From positions 1 to 6,464 of the forward strand of contig CAZGDY010000094.1 of NCBI GenBank assembly GCA_964524965.1: a stretch of DNA of 6,464 bases. Reading direction: 5' to 3'. A program made the position numbers and the translations under genes. How positions within the stretch are numbered: position 1 is the first letter of the stretch; the number at the start of each line of letters is the position of its first letter. The notes below the pieces were generated by a model. It did no database searches and was not told where the DNA came from. It worked only from the letters and a program-made list of their open reading frames with translations. Below are positions 5,323 to 6,464 of this stretch, one piece after another. The stretch is from Kmv34 sp964524965. GTDB taxonomy: Bacteria > Aerophobota > Aerophobia > Aerophobales > B3-G15.

Positions 5323-6464
5323 TTAATGGTTTACTTTATTTATTTTTCTGTTAAAAGAGTTAATATATGCGATGATTCCTTGATAGATTCCTGAAGCAAC
5401 AAGCTCCTGGAATTGGGGATTTTTTAATTTACGTTCTTCCCAGGGATTGGAAATAAAACCAACCTCTACTAAAATAGCTGGCATGCTAGCTCCCCTTAGC
5501 ACATAAAAAGGAGCTGATTTAACTCCTCTGTTTGGTGCTTCGCATATTTGAACTATTTTCTCCTGAACAATGTGAGAAAGCTCTTTGCTTTCCTGACGAT
5601 ACTGATTTTGAATTAAATCCCATATTATATTTTTTATTGTAGAGGGAAGCCCATCTGAAGTTAAAGCAATGTTTTCACGAGTTGCTACTTTTTCTGCTCC
5701 CTCTCCGTAGGCATAGCGGGAGTTATAAAAGGTCTCCATTCCTCTTACTTGAGAATCCCAGGCAGCATTAGCATGGATGCTGATAAAAAGATCTCCTTTC
5801 ACCAAATTTGCTATTTCCGTTCTTCTATCAAGAGGAATAAACTTATCATCCTCTCGGGTAAGATATATCTCGATTTGTGAATTTTTTTTCAAAAGATTTG
5901 ATAATTTGGTAGCTATGGCTAAAGTTATATCTTTTTCTTTTACTCCGGAAGGGCCAATTGCTCCTGGATCTTTTCCTCCATGACCGGGATCTATTGTAAT
6001 TCGAAAAATCCCTTCTTTTTTCTCAGGTATTTTTTGCCAGGGGCCAAAAGATAAACTTCTTTCTTCAGCTTCTAATTTTACATCTTCTACTTCCAAAAGG
6101 GCTGTTACAATATCTCTTCTAGGCGATCTTATTTCAATGATTACCGCTTTGGGCTTTTCCTGAGAAAAAATATCAAAATTATACTCAGGTGTATTCAAAT
6201 CTACTACAGCTTTAACCACACTTTTAGAGTCTTTCATTAGGCAAATTTTTTGGATGAATTTATCAACAACTACAATCTCTCTAAAAGAAAGATTTGTTTT
6301 AATCGGGTAAAGATTCATTAAAATTTGCGGGGGGACTTTTCGTTCTCCCACCACATACCCGGTACCTTCTGGTACTTGGATATGTATCTGAGTGTAAAGA
6401 GGATTAGAGTTTACTTTTACTTCTCCCAGGAAGTAATCTTGCTGAGCTTGACAGATTTGGCTCA
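5323..6464 (-). CDS. N-acetylmuramoyl-L-alanine amidase (Amidase_3) with AMIN-like N-domain, 5' end outside window
   Basis: The enzyme cleaves the amide bond between MurNAc and L-Ala in peptidoglycan, in the envelope. The frame is open to the window edge (379 codons visible), so the GTG at 6354 is not the true start. The visible N-terminus reads SQICQAQQDYFLGEVKV, which may be the end of a signal peptide. An N-terminal beta-rich region (about 10-140, with AVIIEIRSPRRD) resembles AMIN, which targets amidases to the cell wall. The zinc-dependent Amidase_3 domain (about 152-368) shows ITIDPGHGGKDPGA (ligand His161), VKEKDITLA (Glu176), LFISIHANA (His230) and AILVEVGFISN (catalytic Glu333). All key residues are intact. 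It is the upstream partner of the GerMN gene, with a 4-bp gap. A role in septation or spore cortex is possible; the sequence does not decide. Confidence 0.93.
   Translation of the reverse strand, partial: SQICQAQQDYFLGEVKVNSNPLYTQIHIQVPEGTGYVVGERKVPPQILMNLYPIKTNLSFREIVVVDKFIQKICLMKDSKSVVKAVVDLNTPEYNFDIFSQEKPKAVIIEIRSPRRDIVTALLEVEDVKLEAEERSLSFGPWQKIPEKKEGIFRITIDPGHGGKDPGAIGPSGVKEKDITLAIATKLSNLLKKNSQIEIYLTREDDKFIPLDRRTEIANLVKGDLFISIHANAAWDSQVRGMETFYNSRYAYGEGAEKVATRENIALTSDGLPSTIKNIIWDLIQNQYRQESKELSHIVQEKIVQICEAPNRGVKSAPFYVLRGASMPAILVEVGFISNPWEERKLKNPQFQELVASGIYQGIIAYINSFNRKINKVNH

Noticed and set aside
6352..6354. GTG as the start of the amidase
   Set aside because: The frame is open and protein-like upstream to the window edge, so the real start lies outside.
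1..6464. CRISPR array, tRNA or rRNA gene
   Set aside because: No regularly spaced long repeats and no tRNA or rRNA signature were seen on either strand.

Overview
The window looks like chromosomal DNA from a low-GC anaerobic bacterium. I infer Bacillota or a similar lineage such as Atribacterota. The flanking genes are A/T-rich, promoters are of the TTGACA/TAAAAT type, Shine-Dalgarno sites are strong, and a GerMN (spore-germination type) gene follows an AMIN/Amidase_3 cell-wall hydrolase. No rRNA or tRNA is present, so the taxonomic call is weak.

Layout. (1) Positions 1-689, minus strand: first ~229 residues of an E2 dihydrolipoyl acyltransferase, cut by the window edge. Two candidate promoters and an 18-bp-period direct repeat lie behind it. 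(2) Positions 690-1706: about 1 kb without a convincing gene. Its right half looks like a regulatory leader for the next gene: a TTGACA promoter whose -10 abuts an 18-bp palindrome resembling a Rex (or CRP-type) operator, a perfect 12-bp tandem repeat in front of a second candidate promoter, and an orphan Shine-Dalgarno. (3) Positions 1707-4016, plus strand: two exported sulfurtransferases in tandem. The first has two rhodanese domains, both with a catalytic Cys, which look like an internal duplication. The second is a TST/SseA-type protein with an inactive N-domain, an active C-domain carrying a Cys-x3-Cys loop, and an added coiled-coil/acidic tail ending in Cys-Glu. (4) Positions 4017-4742: a weak terminator, a 13-bp perfect hairpin without a T-run, and the decayed C-terminal half of an IS1634-type (IS4 superfamily) transposase on the minus strand. 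(5) Positions 4743-6464, minus strand: a GerMN protein directly downstream (4-bp gap) of an N-acetylmuramoyl-L-alanine amidase whose 5' end lies beyond the window.

Function. The central pair probably forms an extracytoplasmic sulfane-sulfur transfer module with three predicted active rhodanese sites, possibly controlled by redox state. It is richer in GC than the flanking genes, is bordered by long non-coding stretches, and has transposase debris on one side, all consistent with an acquired cassette. The amidase-GerMN pair is a separate envelope/peptidoglycan operon. The E2 belongs to a 2-oxoacid (pyruvate, branched-chain or acetoin) dehydrogenase operon continuing off the left edge.
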